Shown one piece after another: positions 8,689-19,458 of a DNA stretch of 64,000 nucleotides. The notes under the pieces are model-generated. The model had not been told where the DNA came from, did not search any database, and saw nothing but the letters and a program-made list of their open reading frames with translations. Position 1 is the first letter of the stretch, and each line of letters begins with the position of its first letter. This stretch comes from Pseudomonas subflava (GTDB lineage Bacteria > Pseudomonadota > Gammaproteobacteria > Pseudomonadales > Pseudomonadaceae). A program made the translations under genes and the position numbers. The DNA lies in contig NZ_JAMXBF010000005.1 of NCBI RefSeq assembly GCF_023823685.1, forward strand, positions 62,001 through 126,000, read 5' to 3'.

Positions 8689-10905
8689 TCAGGCCCGCGC
8701 CGGCTCTCGGCGGATGTCACCGCTGGCATCGGCCGTACGCTGTGCACCGTTCTGATGGCCCAGGCGGCTGGCGGTTTTGTGCAGGTCGAGCACCAGCTGG
8801 GCCAGAGTCTGCGCGGCCTGGCGGGTTTCATCGGCGCTTTGGCTGCTGCGCTCGGCCGCACCGGTGATGGCCTGGGCCTGGTCGGTTACCGCCTTGACCT
8901 GCCCGAGCTGTTGGCGCATGGACTGACTGATCTGGCCGAGCCGGTCCTGCATGGCCTCGACCTCGCCTTGAATGCGTTGCAGCGCAGCGTTCGCCTCGTG
9001 GGAGCGTGCCACGCCGCGCTGCGCCGCCTCCTGGCAGGACCGCATTGCCGCCATGGCCTGCAGCGTCTGCTGGCGCACGCTTTCGAGGGTGCCGGCGATT
9101 TGCTGGGTCGACTGGGCCGTACGTTGCGCCAGGCCGCGTACCTCGTCGGCGACCACGGCGAAGCCGCGGCCGCTGTCACCGGCGCGCGCGGCCTCGATGG
9201 CGGCGTTGAGCGCCAGCAGGTTGGTCTGGTCGGCGATGGCGTGAATCGACTCGGTGACGTGCTGGATTTCCTCCGTCTGCCTGTTAAGCGCCTGCAGGGC
9301 CTGGCTCGACTGTTCGATGCGCGCGGCCAGTTGGCCCACGTCCTCGGCGTTCTGGCGCACCGCCTCGCTCCCCTCGCGGCTCATCTGCAGGGCCTGGCGC
9401 GAGGCGCTTTCGCTATCGAGGATGTGTTCGGTGGCGTGGCCGATGCTGTGGTTCACCTCCAGCATGGCCCGCGCGGTGGACACCGCCGCAGCCTGGCCCT
9501 GGACCGCGCACTGGGATGCGTTGGCCGAGGTTTGGCCGAGGGCGTCGGAGGTGCGCCGCAGGGCATCGCCGGCGGCGACGATGCCCTGCATGGTGTGGTC
9601 CATCTTGTCGACGAAACTGTTGATCCAGCCTGCCAGCGCGCCGGCCTCGTCGCGGCCGAAGTCTGCCACGCCGAGGCGGTTGCTCAGCGGCGCGCCGCAT
9701 TCGGCCGTCTCCAGGAAGAAGTCCGACAGCGCCTGCAGCTTGCGCGCCCGCGGGTGCAGACTGAAGGCCCAGAAGGCGCCCAGCAGCAGGCCGGCGGCGG
9801 CAAAGGTGAGGGCGGCCGCCTGCTGTGGCAACTGAGCGTCGAGGGCCATCTGCAAGCCGCCGAGGGCGCACAGGCCGAGCAGCAATTGGCGGCTCAGCGA
9901 GTAGCTGAAGCCGCGCCGGCGATAGACTTCCTCCAGGTCGCCCTCGCACATCATGCCCCAGGTATCCGGCGAGCCGGGTAGACGCAGGGTCAGACCGGCA
10001 CCGATCACCGGTACATGGCGGTAGTCGGGGTATCCCGGATAAAGCACGAACAGGTTGCTGCCGTGGCGGATGGTCTCGCGCACGCCGGGGTGCAGTTCGC
10101 CGGTGGCCGGGGCGGTGAAGCGCAGTTCGAACTCGGTGTGTTTCTGCACACGAATAGTGCCGAACGGAGTGCGAATGCCCTGTTTCAGGTTGTCGCCGCC
10201 GCTGAAGGTGGCGTCCTCGAAGCGCGAGCGTGACAGCGCGGTGCCGGGGGCGATGCTCGGGTCGTAGGCGCTCTGCACCATGAACAGGTAGTTGTCACCG
10301 GAATCACGGTAGACGTGGCCGGCCTCGCGCTGGATCAGGTCGCTGAGCACGTCGTTGGGAATGCGCGCGCACAGGCAGCCGACCACCCGGCCAGCGTGGC
10401 GCAGCGGCTGGTGGAACATAAGCGTCACGGCATCGTGGAACTGGGAAGTAGTGGCGCCGAGTTGCAGGGTCAGCTCATCGACGTAAGGGCCACGCAGGAA
10501 GGGCGCCCGCATGCCGGCGGCGACGGCGTCCGGATCGTGGCGCTGGCCTGCCCGTGGCCTATGGCTGGAGGCGAGCACGCGGCCGTCGCCGGCCACCACG
10601 AACAGCTCGGATATCTCCGGCATGTGCGCTCGCGCCTGCTCCAGGGCATCGTTCGACGGTCTCGGCCAGGCCTGGCCGAGACCGTCGCCGATCAGCTCCA
10701 GAGCCTGCCAGTGCTGGCGAGCCCAACCCACCAGCAGCTCGACACGGCTCTGCGCCAGGCCGGCGAAGGTTTTCTCGATCTGAGCCGCCTGGCCGCGGTT
10801 GAGCAGCCAGGACCAGCCCAGCGCCACCTTGCCGTTGCGCCCCAGCCAGGGCAGCCAGCGGCGCTCGTGATCCCTGAAGGTCATTCGATGACTGAGCAGC
10901 GGCAT
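8689..10905 (-). CDS. Methyl-accepting chemotaxis protein with N-terminal sensor
   Basis: A 738-residue chemoreceptor. Residues ~50-330 form a Cache-like sensor (contains [17 protein letters not shown] and [12 protein letters not shown]). A pair of hydrophobic segments follows at about 338-378. The C-terminal half is a coiled-coil signalling domain with the conserved tip [17 protein letters not shown] and [15 protein letters not shown] that contacts CheA/CheW. I see no strong transmembrane helix before the sensor and no clear HAMP domain, so sensor location is uncertain. The ATG at 10905 is preceded by AGGAG. There is no C-terminal methylation-recruiting pentapeptide. The ligand is unknown. 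Confidence 0.85.
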   Translation of the reverse strand: MPLLSHRMTFRDHERRWLPWLGRNGKVALGWSWLLNRGQAAQIEKTFAGLAQSRVELLVGWARQHWQALELIGDGLGQAWPRPSNDALEQARAHMPEISELFVVAGDGRVLASSHRPRAGQRHDPDAVAAGMRAPFLRGPYVDELTLQLGATTSQFHDAVTLMFHQPLRHAGRVVGCLCARIPNDVLSDLIQREAGHVYRDSGDNYLFMVQSAYDPSIAPGTALSRSRFEDATFSGGDNLKQGIRTPFGTIRVQKHTEFELRFTAPATGELHPGVRETIRHGSNLFVLYPGYPDYRHVPVIGAGLTLRLPGSPDTWGMMCEGDLEEVYRRRGFSYSLSRQLLLGLCALGGLQMALDAQLPQQAAALTFAAAGLLLGAFWAFSLHPRARKLQALSDFFLETAECGAPLSNRLGVADFGRDEAGALAGWINSFVDKMDHTMQGIVAAGDALRRTSDALGQTSANASQCAVQGQAAAVSTARAMLEVNHSIGHATEHILDSESASRQALQMSREGSEAVRQNAEDVGQLAARIEQSSQALQALNRQTEEIQHVTESIHAIADQTNLLALNAAIEAARAGDSGRGFAVVADEVRGLAQRTAQSTQQIAGTLESVRQQTLQAMAAMRSCQEAAQRGVARSHEANAALQRIQGEVEAMQDRLGQISQSMRQQLGQVKAVTDQAQAITGAAERSSQSADETRQAAQTLAQLVLDLHKTASRLGHQNGAQRTADASGDIRREPARA

Positions 10906-10992
10906 ACATGACTCCTGCCGTCGCGGACGGCCCCGTTCCTTGTTGTTATCCGGGACAACAGTGCAAGAAGCAGGCCGGTGCGAGGCGAGGGG

Positions 10993-12894
10993 TCAGGCGG
11001 TGAGCAGGGCGAGGCGCTGGCGGATGGCTGATTCGATGCCGGCCTGGTCCAGGCCGCATTCGGCGAGCATCTGCGCCGGCTTGGCGTGTTCCACGTAGTA
11101 GTCGGGCAGGCCCAGGTGCAGCAGCGGCTTGAGCAGGTTCTCCGCGGCGAGGAATTCGCTGACCGCGCCGCCCGCACCGCCCATCACCGCGTTTTCCTCG
11201 AGGGTTACCAGCAGGTCGTGGCTGCCGGCCAGCTCGCGCAGCAGGGCTTCGTCGAGGGGTTTGACGAAGCGCATGTCCACCACCGTGGCATCCAGCGTCT
11301 CGCCGACCCTGAGGGCCTCGCTCAGCTGTACGCCGAAGGCCAGCAACGCAACGCCCTTGCCCTGGCGGCGCACCACCGCCTTGCCGATCTCCACGCCTTC
11401 CAGCGCCGGTTCGATGACTGCGTTGGGGCCGCCGCCGCGTGGGTAGCGCACGGCCGCCGGGCCCGGGAAGTGATAGCCGGTGGTGAGCAGCAGGCGCAGC
11501 TCGTTTTCGTCGCTGGGCGTGGCGATCAGCATGCCGGGGATGCAGCGCAGATAGGAAATGTCGAAGCTGCCCGCGTGGGTCGGGCCGTCCTCGCCGACCA
11601 GGCCGGCGCGGTCGATGGCGAACAGCACGTCGAGATGCTGCACGGCCACGTCGTGGATCAGCTGGTCGTAGGCGCGCTGCAGGAAGGTGGAGTAGATCGC
11701 CACCACCGGCTTAGCGCCGTCGCAGGCCATGCCGGCGGCCAGGGTCACCGCGTGCTGCTCGGCGATGGCGACGTCGAAGTAGCGCTCGGGGAACCTGTCG
11801 GCGAAGGCCACCAGGTCGGAGCCTTCCTTCATCGCCGGGGTGATGCCGACCAGTCTCGGGTCTTCCTCGGCCATGTCGCACAGCCACTGGCCGAATACCG
11901 CGGAATACTTGGGCCCGGACGCCAGCTTCGGGGCGACCGGCGCGGTGGCCTTGATCGGCTCCAGCTTGGTGATGGCGTGATAGCCGATGGGGTCGACCTC
12001 GGCCGGGGCGAAGCCCTTGCCCTTCTTGGTCACCACGTGGAGGAATTGCGGGCCGTCCAGGTCGCGCATGTTGCGCAGGGTGGTGATCAGGGTCGGCAGG
12101 TCGTGGCCGTCGATGGGGCCGACGTAGTTCCAGCCCAGCTCCTCGAACAGGGTGCCGGGCACCAGCATGCCCTTGGCGTGTTCCTCGACCTTGCGCGCGA
12201 TCTCCCAGGCGCCGGGCAGGCGCGAGAGGATCTTCTTGCTGCCCTCGCGCATGCTCGAATAGGTGCGGCTGGAGATGATCTTGGCCAGGTAGTTGGACAG
12301 GCCGCCGACGTTCTTGGAGATCGACATGTCGTTGTCGTTGAGCACGACGAGCATGTTGGCCTTGACGTCCGAGGCGTGGTTGAGCGCCTCGAAGGCCATG
12401 CCGGCGGTGAGCGCGCCGTCGCCGATCACCGCCACGGCCTTGCGCGGGCTGCCCTGCATGCGCGCGGCGATGGCCATGCCCAGGGCCGCGCTGATGCTGG
12501 TGCTGGAGTGGCCGACGCCGAAGGTGTCGTATTCGCTCTCGCCGCGCCGCGGGAAGGCGGCCAGCCCGTCCTTCTGGCGCAGGGTGTTCATGCGCTCGCG
12601 ACGGCCGGTGAGGATCTTGTGCGGATAGGCCTGATGGCCGACGTCCCACACCAGGCGGTCTTCCGGGGTGTCGAGGACGTAGTGCAGGGCGATGGTCAGC
12701 TCGACCACGCCGAGGCCGGCGCCGAAATGCCCGCCGGTCTGGCCGACGCTGTACAGCAGGTACTGGCGCAGCTCGTCGGCAAGCGTTTCCAGCTCGCTTT
12801 CCGCCAGGCGGCGCAGGCCGTCCGGTGTCTCCGCGCTGTCCAGCAGGGGCGTGGCGGGGCGCTCACGGGGAATCTCGTGAAAGGTGGTCGACAT
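10993..12894 (-). CDS. dxs: 1-deoxy-D-xylulose-5-phosphate synthase
   Basis: A 633-residue thiamine-diphosphate enzyme that condenses pyruvate with glyceraldehyde 3-phosphate, the first step of the MEP isoprenoid pathway. Visible motifs include [31 protein letters not shown], the ThDP-binding [15 protein letters not shown] (158-172) with NDNDMSIS (186-193), the catalytic region around [11 protein letters not shown], and [15 protein letters not shown]. Length and ends are standard. It is in the same direction as ispA at 17393, although two other genes intervene. It depends on the thiamine diphosphate made by the thiL/thiC products. Confidence 0.97.
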   Translation of the reverse strand: MSTTFHEIPRERPATPLLDSAETPDGLRRLAESELETLADELRQYLLYSVGQTGGHFGAGLGVVELTIALHYVLDTPEDRLVWDVGHQAYPHKILTGRRERMNTLRQKDGLAAFPRRGESEYDTFGVGHSSTSISAALGMAIAARMQGSPRKAVAVIGDGALTAGMAFEALNHASDVKANMLVVLNDNDMSISKNVGGLSNYLAKIISSRTYSSMREGSKKILSRLPGAWEIARKVEEHAKGMLVPGTLFEELGWNYVGPIDGHDLPTLITTLRNMRDLDGPQFLHVVTKKGKGFAPAEVDPIGYHAITKLEPIKATAPVAPKLASGPKYSAVFGQWLCDMAEEDPRLVGITPAMKEGSDLVAFADRFPERYFDVAIAEQHAVTLAAGMACDGAKPVVAIYSTFLQRAYDQLIHDVAVQHLDVLFAIDRAGLVGEDGPTHAGSFDISYLRCIPGMLIATPSDENELRLLLTTGYHFPGPAAVRYPRGGGPNAVIEPALEGVEIGKAVVRRQGKGVALLAFGVQLSEALRVGETLDATVVDMRFVKPLDEALLRELAGSHDLLVTLEENAVMGGAGGAVSEFLAAENLLKPLLHLGLPDYYVEHAKPAQMLAECGLDQAGIESAIRQRLALLTA

Positions 12895-13008
12895 CAGGCG
12901 AATCGTTATAGGTGTAAAAGATGCGGCAGTTTACCTGAAGCGCCGCTCGCTGCCCAAACTGCCATCGGTCTGCTGCGGCCCCGCGGGGCGGGCTGTGCTG
13001 GTGTCGGC

Positions 13009-13025
13009 GGTGCGCGCGGCGCACC
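13009..13025. repeat. REP-like palindrome in dxs-hydrolase gap
   Basis: GGTGCGC-GCG-GCGCACC is followed by CTGCGGTCG. Nearly the same unit, GGTGCGC-ACG-GCGCACC followed by CTGCCGTCG, lies at 53412-53428. Both are between genes. This matches the style of Pseudomonas REP sequences. Confidence 0.5.
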
Positions 13026-13041
13026 CTGCGGTCGCTCCGGC

Positions 13042-13992
13042 TTAGGCGCTTGGGTAGTGGCGGCCGAGGAACTCCAGCAGCAGGGCGCTGACCTCTTCTC
13101 CACGCTCGCTCTGCAGCCAGTGGCCGCAGCCGGGCAGCAGGTGCTGTTCCAGGCGCGGCACCTTGGCGGTCATGCGTTTGAGCGTCGGCGCCTCGAAGCG
13201 GCCAACCGGGTCGCGTTCGCCGAGCAGGAACAGGGTCGGTTGCTCGACCTGTTCATCCGCCAGGTGCTCGGTGCGCTGCCAGTTGCGCTCGAAATTGCGG
13301 TACCAGTTCAGCGCGCCGTGGAAGCCGCGACCGGCGAAGGTGCGCTCGTACACGGCGAATAGCTCCGGCGGGCACCAGGCCGGCAGCGGCAGGTCGGTGA
13401 GGCCATCGAACAGCCGTGCGTCGGCCGGCTTGTCGGCCAGCAACGCGCCCTCCAGGCCGCCGAGCAGCAGGCGCAGGCTGCGGCCGATGTCGGCGTCCAG
13501 CTCGGCCTCGGCCAGGCCCGGCTCCTGGAAGTAGAGGATGTAGTGGAAGCGCCCGGCGTAGGCCTCGCGCATCATCTCGATGGCCGGGCGCCTGGGGCGC
13601 CCACCGAACGGCACGGACAGCGCGCCGAGTGCCTGCACCCGCTCGGGCTCCAGCAGGGCCAGGTGCCAGGCCACCGGCGCGCCCCAGTCGTGGCCGACCA
13701 CCGCGACGTGGGTCTGGCCGAGGGCGTCCATGGCGCCCTGGATATCGCCGCACAGGGTGATCAGGTCATAGGCGGCCGGGTCGCTCGGCGCGCTGCTCTG
13801 CCCGTAGCCGCGCATCTCCGGGGCGAACACCCGGTAGCCGGCGGCGGCCAGCGCCTCGATCTGCGGGTGCCAGGCATACCAGCACTCGGGGAAGCCGTGC
13901 AGCAGCCACACCGGGCGGCCGTCGGCCGGGCCGGTGCTGTAGAGGCTGAGGTCGATGCCGTTGACCGCCAGTAATTGGTGCTCGATGTGCAT
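13042..13992 (-). CDS. Alpha/beta hydrolase, epoxide-hydrolase type
   Basis: A 316-residue cytoplasmic alpha/beta hydrolase. The oxyanion-hole motif HGFPE (32-36) and the nucleophile elbow GHDWG (100-104, nucleophile Asp102) are those of soluble epoxide hydrolases rather than serine hydrolases. A lid Tyr region ([11 protein letters not shown]), an ERDPVG acid site and GCGHWLQSE with the catalytic His complete the set. I prefer the ATG at 13992, eight bases after AGGAG. The ATG at 13998 is too close to it. The gene begins 11 bases after the stop of the carboxylase gene, so the two form an operon. Haloalkane dehalogenase is a less likely alternative. Confidence 0.8.
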   Translation of the reverse strand: MHIEHQLLAVNGIDLSLYSTGPADGRPVWLLHGFPECWYAWHPQIEALAAAGYRVFAPEMRGYGQSSAPSDPAAYDLITLCGDIQGAMDALGQTHVAVVGHDWGAPVAWHLALLEPERVQALGALSVPFGGRPRRPAIEMMREAYAGRFHYILYFQEPGLAEAELDADIGRSLRLLLGGLEGALLADKPADARLFDGLTDLPLPAWCPPELFAVYERTFAGRGFHGALNWYRNFERNWQRTEHLADEQVEQPTLFLLGERDPVGRFEAPTLKRMTAKVPRLEQHLLPGCGHWLQSERGEEVSALLLEFLGRHYPSA

Positions 13993-14002
13993 GGTCATGC
14001 TC

Positions 14003-17000
14003 CTACCAGGTGTCGACGAAGGGCCGCTTCTTGCCCGTACGCGGTGCCGGGGCGGGCGCCGCATTGAGGCCGCGCAGCAGCCAGGCGCGGCTCTCGGCCG
14101 GGTCGATGACGGCATCGATCTCCAGGTAACTGGCCATGTTCAACGCCTTACCGTTGGCGTAGGCCTTGCCCACCAGCTTGTCGAACAGCGCCTGGCGCGC
14201 CGCGTCGCTTTCCTGCGCCGCCAGCTCCTTGGCGAAGCCCAGGCGCACCGCGCCTTCCAGGCCCATGGCGCCGAACTCGCCACTGGGCCAGGCGGCGGTG
14301 AACATGGGCGAGTGGAAGCTGCCGGCGGCCATGGCCTGGGCGCCCAGGCCGTAGCCCTTGCGCAGCACCAGGGTGAAGAAGGGCACGGACAGGCTGGCCG
14401 CGGTGACGAACATGCGCGACACATGGCGCACCGTGCCCTGCTGCTCGGCCTGCGGTCCGACCATGAAGCCGGGGGTGTCGCACAGCGAGACGATGGGCAG
14501 GTCGTGGGCCTCGCACAGCTGCATGAAGCGCGCGGCCTTGTCACCCGCCACCGCGTCGATGGCGCCGCCCAGGTGGGCCGGGTTGTTGGCGATCAGGCCG
14601 TACGGCTTGCCTTCGATGCGAATGAAGGCGGTGATCAGGCTATGGGCGAACTGGCGGCGCAGCTCCAGCACGCTGTCCTCGTCGGCCAGGGTGGCGATGA
14701 CCTGGCGGATGTCGTAGACGCGCAGGCGATTCTCCGGGATCAGGTGGCGCAGCTCGCGCTGGTCGGCGCAACGCCAGTCGGCCTGGTGGCCCTGGAAATA
14801 GGACAGGTACTGCCTGGCCACCCGTACCGCCTCGGCCTCGTCCTCGACCAGCACATCGATCACCCCGTTGGGCCCCTGCACGCTGGTGGGGCCGACGTCC
14901 TCGGGCTTGAAGCTACCCAGGCCGCCACCCTCGATCATCGCCGGGCCGGCCATGCCGATGCTGGCGTTGCGGGTGGCGATGATCACGTCGCAGCAGCCGA
15001 GCAGCGCGGCGTTGCCGGCGAAGCAGCGGCCGGAGACCACGCCCACGGTCGGCACCAGGCCGGAGAGCTTGGCCATGCCGACGAAGGTGTGGCAATCCAG
15101 CCCGGCCACGCCGACGAAGTCGGTATCGCCGGGCCGCCCGCCACCGCCCTCGGCGAACAGCACCACGGGCAGGCGCCACTGCTCGGCCAGGGCCAGCATG
15201 CGGTCGGTCTTCTTGTGGTTCATCACGCCCTGGGTGCCGGCGAACACCGTGTAGTCGTAGGCGATGGCCATGCAACGCGCGGCCTGCTCGCCGAACTGTG
15301 CGGCGCCGACCGTGCCGATGCCGGCCACCAGGCCGTCGGCGGGGCTCAGCTCCAGCAGCTCCTCGGCGGAGCGTCGGCGGCGCTGGGCGGCCAGGGCCAT
15401 GGCGCCGTACTCGATGAAGCTGCCTTCATCCAGCAAGTCCGCCAGATTCTCACGCACGGTGCGCTGGCCGGTCTTGCGTCGCTTGGCCACTGCCGCGGGG
15501 CGGCGTTCGTCGGTCAGCAGCGCGTGGCGCTCCAGCACTTCGGCGAGGTCGGCGCGGATATGTTCGAGGTCGCGGCTCTCCTCGCTGTCGCCACCGGCAC
15601 CGGCTACTTCGGCCGGCTCGAGAAACAGCAGGGCCTGGCCCTCGGCCAGGGCGTCGCCGGGTGCGACGGTCAGGGCGCGAACGATGCCGCCGCGCTCGGC
15701 GCGCACCTCGAATTCCATCTTCATCGCCTCCAGCACGGCTACCGTCTGCCCGGTGGCCACGGCATCGCCCTCGGTCGCCTGCAGGGCGACCAGCACGCCG
15801 CTGCTAGGCGCGCTCAGGGCGACGGTGCCGGGCGGGGCATCGACGCCGCGCTGCGCCGCCCGCTCGGCCGCGCCGCTGCCGGCGAAGTAGTGATGTGGAT
15901 GCGCCGCGCCGTGGGCCGCGAGCAGTTCGCCCAGGTGGCGTTCGACGAAGCGGGTGTCGACCCGGTTGCCGGTCACTTCCTCGCGCTGCAGCAGGTTCTG
16001 CAGCAGGTGCAGGTTGCTCGCCACGCCCTCCAGGCGCACCTCGCACAGGGCGCGGTAGGCGCGGCGCAGGGCGCTCGGGTAGTCGGCCGCGGCGGCGATC
16101 AGCTTGGCCAGCAGCGAGTCGTAGGCCGGGCTCACCGGGTAGCCGGCGTAGCCATGGCCGTCGACGCGCAGGCCGGGGCCGGCGGGCGGCTGGTAGGCGC
16201 TCAGCACGCCGGCGGCCGGGCGCGCGCTGCCATCGGCCAGCAGGGTTTCCAGGTTCAGGCGCAGCTGCACGGCGCTGCCCTTCGGCGTCGGCGGGTTGCT
16301 CAGGCCGAGCTCGGCCAGACTGGTACCGGCGCTCAGGCGCAGCTGGGTGTGCAGCAGGTCGATGCCGGTCACCTGCTCGGTGACGGTGTGCTCGACCTGC
16401 ACCCGCGGGTTGGCCTCCATGAAATAGAAGCGGCCGGGACTGTCCAGGTCGAGGAGGAACTCGAAGGTGCCGATGCCGCGATAGCCGACCTCGCCGGCCA
16501 GGCGAAGGGCGCAGGCGATGATCGCCTCGCGTGCGGATGCGTCGAGGTCCGGGCTGGGGGCGATCTCCACCAGCTTCTGGTTGCGCCGCTGCAGGCTGCA
16601 GTCGCGCTCCCACAGGTGGCTGACCGTCTGGCCGTCGCCGAGCACCTGCACCTCGATATGGCGGGCGCGCTGCACCAGCTTCTCGACGTACAGCGCACCA
16701 TTGCCGAAGGCCGCCTGCGCCTCGGACTGGCAGCGCGCGTAGGCCTCGGCCAGTTCCTCGGCCGCGCTCACCGCGCGCATGCCGCGCCCGCCGCCGCCGG
16801 CCAGTGCCTTGACCATCACTGCGCCGTGTTCGGCCTGGAATGTCTGCGCCTCGGCGAGGCTGACCGCACGGTTGAGCCCCGGCACTAGCGGTACCGCGCA
16901 GCGTTCGGCCAGCGCCCTGGCGGCGGCCTTGTCGCCGAACAGTTCGAGGGTCTCCGGCGCCGGCCCGACGAAGGTCAGGCCGGCAGCCTGGCAACGGCGG

Positions 17001-17275
17001 GCGAACTCGGCGTTCTCGGCGAGAAAACCGTAGCCGGGGTGTACCGCCGTGCAGCCCTGCTCCAGGGCGATGGCGATCAGCTGGTCCATGTCCAGGTAGG
17101 CAGGCACCCCGCGGCCCCTGAGCGGCACGGCGAGGTCGGCCTTGCGCGTGTGCAGGCAGGCCGCGTCGTCCTCGGCGTAGATGGCGACCGAGCGGATGCC
17201 GAGGTCGGCACAGGCCTGAGCGATGCGAATGGCGATCTCGCCGCGGTTGGCGATCAATAGGGAGGAAAAGGGCAT
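14003..17275 (-). CDS. Single-chain acyl-CoA carboxylase (BC-BCCP-CT fusion)
   Basis: A 1090-residue protein holding a complete biotin-dependent carboxylase. Residues 1-450 are biotin carboxylase (ANRGEIAIRI, GGGGRGMR at 160-167, MEANPRVQVEHTVTE at 286-300). Residues ~485-555 are a biotin carrier domain with EAMKM (516-520, biotinyl Lys519). Residues ~570-1090 are a PccB-like carboxyltransferase (GQRTVRENLADLLDEGSF, GVVSGRCFAGNA, DTPGFMVGP, AMGLEGAVRLGF). This is the architecture of the single-chain long-chain acyl-CoA carboxylases (LCC) known from mycobacteria and some proteobacteria. The substrate is probably an acyl-CoA. Automatic pipelines often misname this family carbamoyl-phosphate synthase. 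It is coupled to the epoxide-hydrolase-like gene downstream. Confidence 0.88.
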   Translation of the reverse strand: MPFSSLLIANRGEIAIRIAQACADLGIRSVAIYAEDDAACLHTRKADLAVPLRGRGVPAYLDMDQLIAIALEQGCTAVHPGYGFLAENAEFARRCQAAGLTFVGPAPETLELFGDKAAARALAERCAVPLVPGLNRAVSLAEAQTFQAEHGAVMVKALAGGGGRGMRAVSAAEELAEAYARCQSEAQAAFGNGALYVEKLVQRARHIEVQVLGDGQTVSHLWERDCSLQRRNQKLVEIAPSPDLDASAREAIIACALRLAGEVGYRGIGTFEFLLDLDSPGRFYFMEANPRVQVEHTVTEQVTGIDLLHTQLRLSAGTSLAELGLSNPPTPKGSAVQLRLNLETLLADGSARPAAGVLSAYQPPAGPGLRVDGHGYAGYPVSPAYDSLLAKLIAAAADYPSALRRAYRALCEVRLEGVASNLHLLQNLLQREEVTGNRVDTRFVERHLGELLAAHGAAHPHHYFAGSGAAERAAQRGVDAPPGTVALSAPSSGVLVALQATEGDAVATGQTVAVLEAMKMEFEVRAERGGIVRALTVAPGDALAEGQALLFLEPAEVAGAGGDSEESRDLEHIRADLAEVLERHALLTDERRPAAVAKRRKTGQRTVRENLADLLDEGSFIEYGAMALAAQRRRRSAEELLELSPADGLVAGIGTVGAAQFGEQAARCMAIAYDYTVFAGTQGVMNHKKTDRMLALAEQWRLPVVLFAEGGGGRPGDTDFVGVAGLDCHTFVGMAKLSGLVPTVGVVSGRCFAGNAALLGCCDVIIATRNASIGMAGPAMIEGGGLGSFKPEDVGPTSVQGPNGVIDVLVEDEAEAVRVARQYLSYFQGHQADWRCADQRELRHLIPENRLRVYDIRQVIATLADEDSVLELRRQFAHSLITAFIRIEGKPYGLIANNPAHLGGAIDAVAGDKAARFMQLCEAHDLPIVSLCDTPGFMVGPQAEQQGTVRHVSRMFVTAASLSVPFFTLVLRKGYGLGAQAMAAGSFHSPMFTAAWPSGEFGAMGLEGAVRLGFAKELAAQESDAARQALFDKLVGKAYANGKALNMASYLEIDAVIDPAESRAWLLRGLNAAPAPAPRTGKKRPFVDTW

Positions 17276-17392
17276 GGCCGACCGCTCCGGTCTGGTTCTT
17301 GTGATGCGGCCATCTTAGGCGCTGGGCGCCGGGGGTAAAGCAAGCCTGATCAGGCGAAAGGCGGGGTATTGATGCGAGTGATGGGGCGGCGC

Positions 17393-18280
17393 TCAGCTGC
17401 GCCGCTCGACCACGTAGCGGGCCAGCTCGCGCAGCGGCTCGGCGCTGTCGCCGAATGGGCGTAGGGCGTGCAGGGCCTGGTCGCGCAGCTCCAGCGCATA
17501 GGCCTTGGCCTGCTCCAGGCCGAGCAGCGCGGGGTAGGTGGGCTTGTGGTTGGCTTCGTCCTTGCCCTGGGTCTTGCCCAGGGTGGCGGTGTCGCTCTCC
17601 ACGTCGAGGATGTCGTCCTGCACCTGGAACGCCAGGCCGACGGCGCGGGCGTACTGTTGCAGCGAGCGCAGGCTGGCCACATCGGCCTTGCCGCTGGCCA
17701 GGGCGCCGAGCTGCACGCTGGCCTCGATCAGTGCGCCGGTCTTGTGCCGGTGCATGGTTTCCAGGGCCTGCTGGTCGAGCTCGCGGCCTACGGACTCGAG
17801 GTCGATGGCCTGGCCGCCGACCATGCCGGCCGGGCCGGCGGCGCGGGCCAGGCCGAGGACCATGGACAGGCGCAACTCCGGATCGACCGGGTTGCGCCGG
17901 GCATCGGCCAGGGCGGCGAAGGCCAGGCTCTGCAGACCGTCGCCGGCGAGGATGGCGCAGGCCTCGTCATAGGCGATGTGGGTGGTCGGCTGGCCGCGGC
18001 GCAGGTCGTCGTCGTCCATGGCCGGCAGGTCATCGTGGACCAGGGAGTAGGCGTGGATCAGCTCCACCGCGCAGGCGGCGCCATCGGCACGCTCGAGGTC
18101 GCCGTCCAGCGCCTCACAGGCGGCATAGACCAGCAGCGGGCGCACCCGCTTGCCGCCGTTGACCACGCTGTAGCGCATGGCCTGGTACAGGCGAGCCAGC
18201 TCGCTGCGGGGGACGTCGAAGAGTTCTTCCAGGGCTGCGTCGACCCGCGCCTGGCAGCGCTGCTGGTAGGCGCCGATCAT
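17393..18280 (-). CDS. ispA: Farnesyl diphosphate synthase
   Basis: A 295-residue short-chain prenyl transferase that elongates DMAPP with two IPP units to farnesyl diphosphate in the cytoplasm. Both aspartate-rich motifs are intact: [18 protein letters not shown] and [13 protein letters not shown], with GGKRVRP at the IPP site and [16 protein letters not shown]. The chosen ATG at 18280 overlaps the xseB stop (ATGA) and gives the usual N-terminus. Upstream in-frame codons read through xseB and are not used. With dxs it forms the conserved xseB-ispA-dxs isoprenoid cluster, here interrupted by the carboxylase and hydrolase genes. Confidence 0.95.
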   Translation of the reverse strand: MIGAYQQRCQARVDAALEELFDVPRSELARLYQAMRYSVVNGGKRVRPLLVYAACEALDGDLERADGAACAVELIHAYSLVHDDLPAMDDDDLRRGQPTTHIAYDEACAILAGDGLQSLAFAALADARRNPVDPELRLSMVLGLARAAGPAGMVGGQAIDLESVGRELDQQALETMHRHKTGALIEASVQLGALASGKADVASLRSLQQYARAVGLAFQVQDDILDVESDTATLGKTQGKDEANHKPTYPALLGLEQAKAYALELRDQALHALRPFGDSAEPLRELARYVVERRS

Positions 18281-18516
18281 GCCTGCGGGTCCGCGTCGAA
18301 GGGCACTTCCTCCAGTTCGCCGTCGCGCTCGAGCAACTGCTGCACCTTCTGCTCGGCCTGGGCCAGGGAGGCCTGGCACTCGCGGGTCAGGCGGATGCCC
18401 TGCTCGAAGGCGCCCAGCGAGTCTTCCAGCGACAGTTCGCCGCTCTCCAGGCGCTCGACCAGGCTCTGCAGCTCGGCGAGGGAGGTTTCGAAGTCGACGG
18501 CTTTCTTGCGTGCCAT
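18277..18516 (-). CDS. xseB: Exodeoxyribonuclease VII small subunit
   Basis: A 79-residue XseB. It combines with XseA to degrade single-stranded DNA. The family core [20 protein letters not shown] and [18 protein letters not shown] is present, with a helical Gln-rich middle and an acidic tail. Start at MARKKAVDF. It overlaps ispA by four bases, the arrangement seen in most gammaproteobacteria. xseA is not in this window. Confidence 0.95.
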   Translation of the reverse strand: MARKKAVDFETSLAELQSLVERLESGELSLEDSLGAFEQGIRLTRECQASLAQAEQKVQQLLERDGELEEVPFDADPQA

Positions 18517-18632
18517 GGGCGGGTCTCGGCGGAAAATGGGGTCGGGCGCGACACTAGCAGAGCGCCGCGTGGCGGGGCAAACCGGCCAGGGGCGAGCAGG
18601 TTGGCGATGGCGCCCGCCGCTCGCCGGCGCGG

Positions 18633-19340
18633 TCAGAAGCGCAGCACTTCGCCGCTGCTGCGGGTCGGTGCGACCAGCGGGATCTTCGGTTCCGCGGCCT
18701 GCGGCTTGGCCGCCCGCTGTGGTGCCGGCGTCGGCTTCGGTGCCTCGGCGATCGGCTGGTTGCGCAGTGGCTCGATGGCCGCGGCCAGGCGCTGGGCCAG
18801 CTGGCGCAGCAGGCGGCTCTGCGCCTGCACCTGGTCGGCGGTGGTGCCGCTGTGGGCTTCTTCCAGGCGCAGCAGGTGGCTGTCGCGCAGCTGGCCGGAA
18901 CGGTCCAGCAGGCGCCACTGGGCCTCGAGCACGGCCGGGTGGGACGGGCCGGAGTCCAGGCGGATGATGTTCAGCAGCACCTGTACGTCCGGTTTGAATT
19001 CAGCGCTGGTGGGGGCCAGCACGGTGCGCTGGCTGTCCAGGCGCCAGGCCAGCTGGCGCAGCAGCAGCTGGTCGATGTCGCCAGCGAGGTTGCCGGCCCA
19101 GCGGGCATCGTCGGCGGCCAGCAGGCTGCCGTCGTTCTGGCGTTGCAGCAGGGATTCGCGCTGCAGGTAATCGGCCACCGAGACGGGGCCGAGCAATACG
19201 GATACGCCCTGGGTCTGGCTGGGGATCTCGGCATTGCCGTTGTCCAGCTGATACAGCGGTACCGGTTGGTGCGCCGTGCAGCCGACCAGGCCGAGCAGGC
19301 CGGTCAGCAGCAGTATGGTGGGGAGGCGCAGCAGTCTCAT
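18633..19340 (-). CDS. PqiC/YmbA-type lipoprotein (DUF330)
   Basis: A 235-residue outer-membrane lipoprotein candidate. The lipobox GLVGC puts the lipidated Cys at 21, followed by Thr, so outer-membrane sorting is expected. The mature part has [45 protein letters not shown], which are typical of PqiC-like lipoproteins associated with MCE-type lipid transport. The C-terminal ~50 residues are Ala/Pro-rich and low complexity. No pqiA/pqiB genes are adjacent, so the partner complex must be elsewhere. Confidence 0.75.
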   Translation of the reverse strand: MRLLRLPTILLLTGLLGLVGCTAHQPVPLYQLDNGNAEIPSQTQGVSVLLGPVSVADYLQRESLLQRQNDGSLLAADDARWAGNLAGDIDQLLLRQLAWRLDSQRTVLAPTSAEFKPDVQVLLNIIRLDSGPSHPAVLEAQWRLLDRSGQLRDSHLLRLEEAHSGTTADQVQAQSRLLRQLAQRLAAAIEPLRNQPIAEAPKPTPAPQRAAKPQAAEPKIPLVAPTRSSGEVLRF

Positions 19341-19458
19341 CTTTTCACCTGGGCCGCGGGCGGCCGGAATCTACGTCAAGGCCGCACATGATCCGTCAAA
19401 GTCGCCGCAGACTCCAGCCCGCGGCGCTCTACGGCACGGCTTGCCGCTGCGCTTGGGC

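Noticed and set aside
11086..13362. 758-residue plus-strand open frame over dxs and the hydrolase gene
   Set aside because: Antisense shadow of two clear genes, with no ribosome site and low-complexity composition.
13955..16888. 977-residue plus-strand open frame over the carboxylase gene
   Set aside because: Antisense shadow of a gene with complete BC, BCCP and CT domains.
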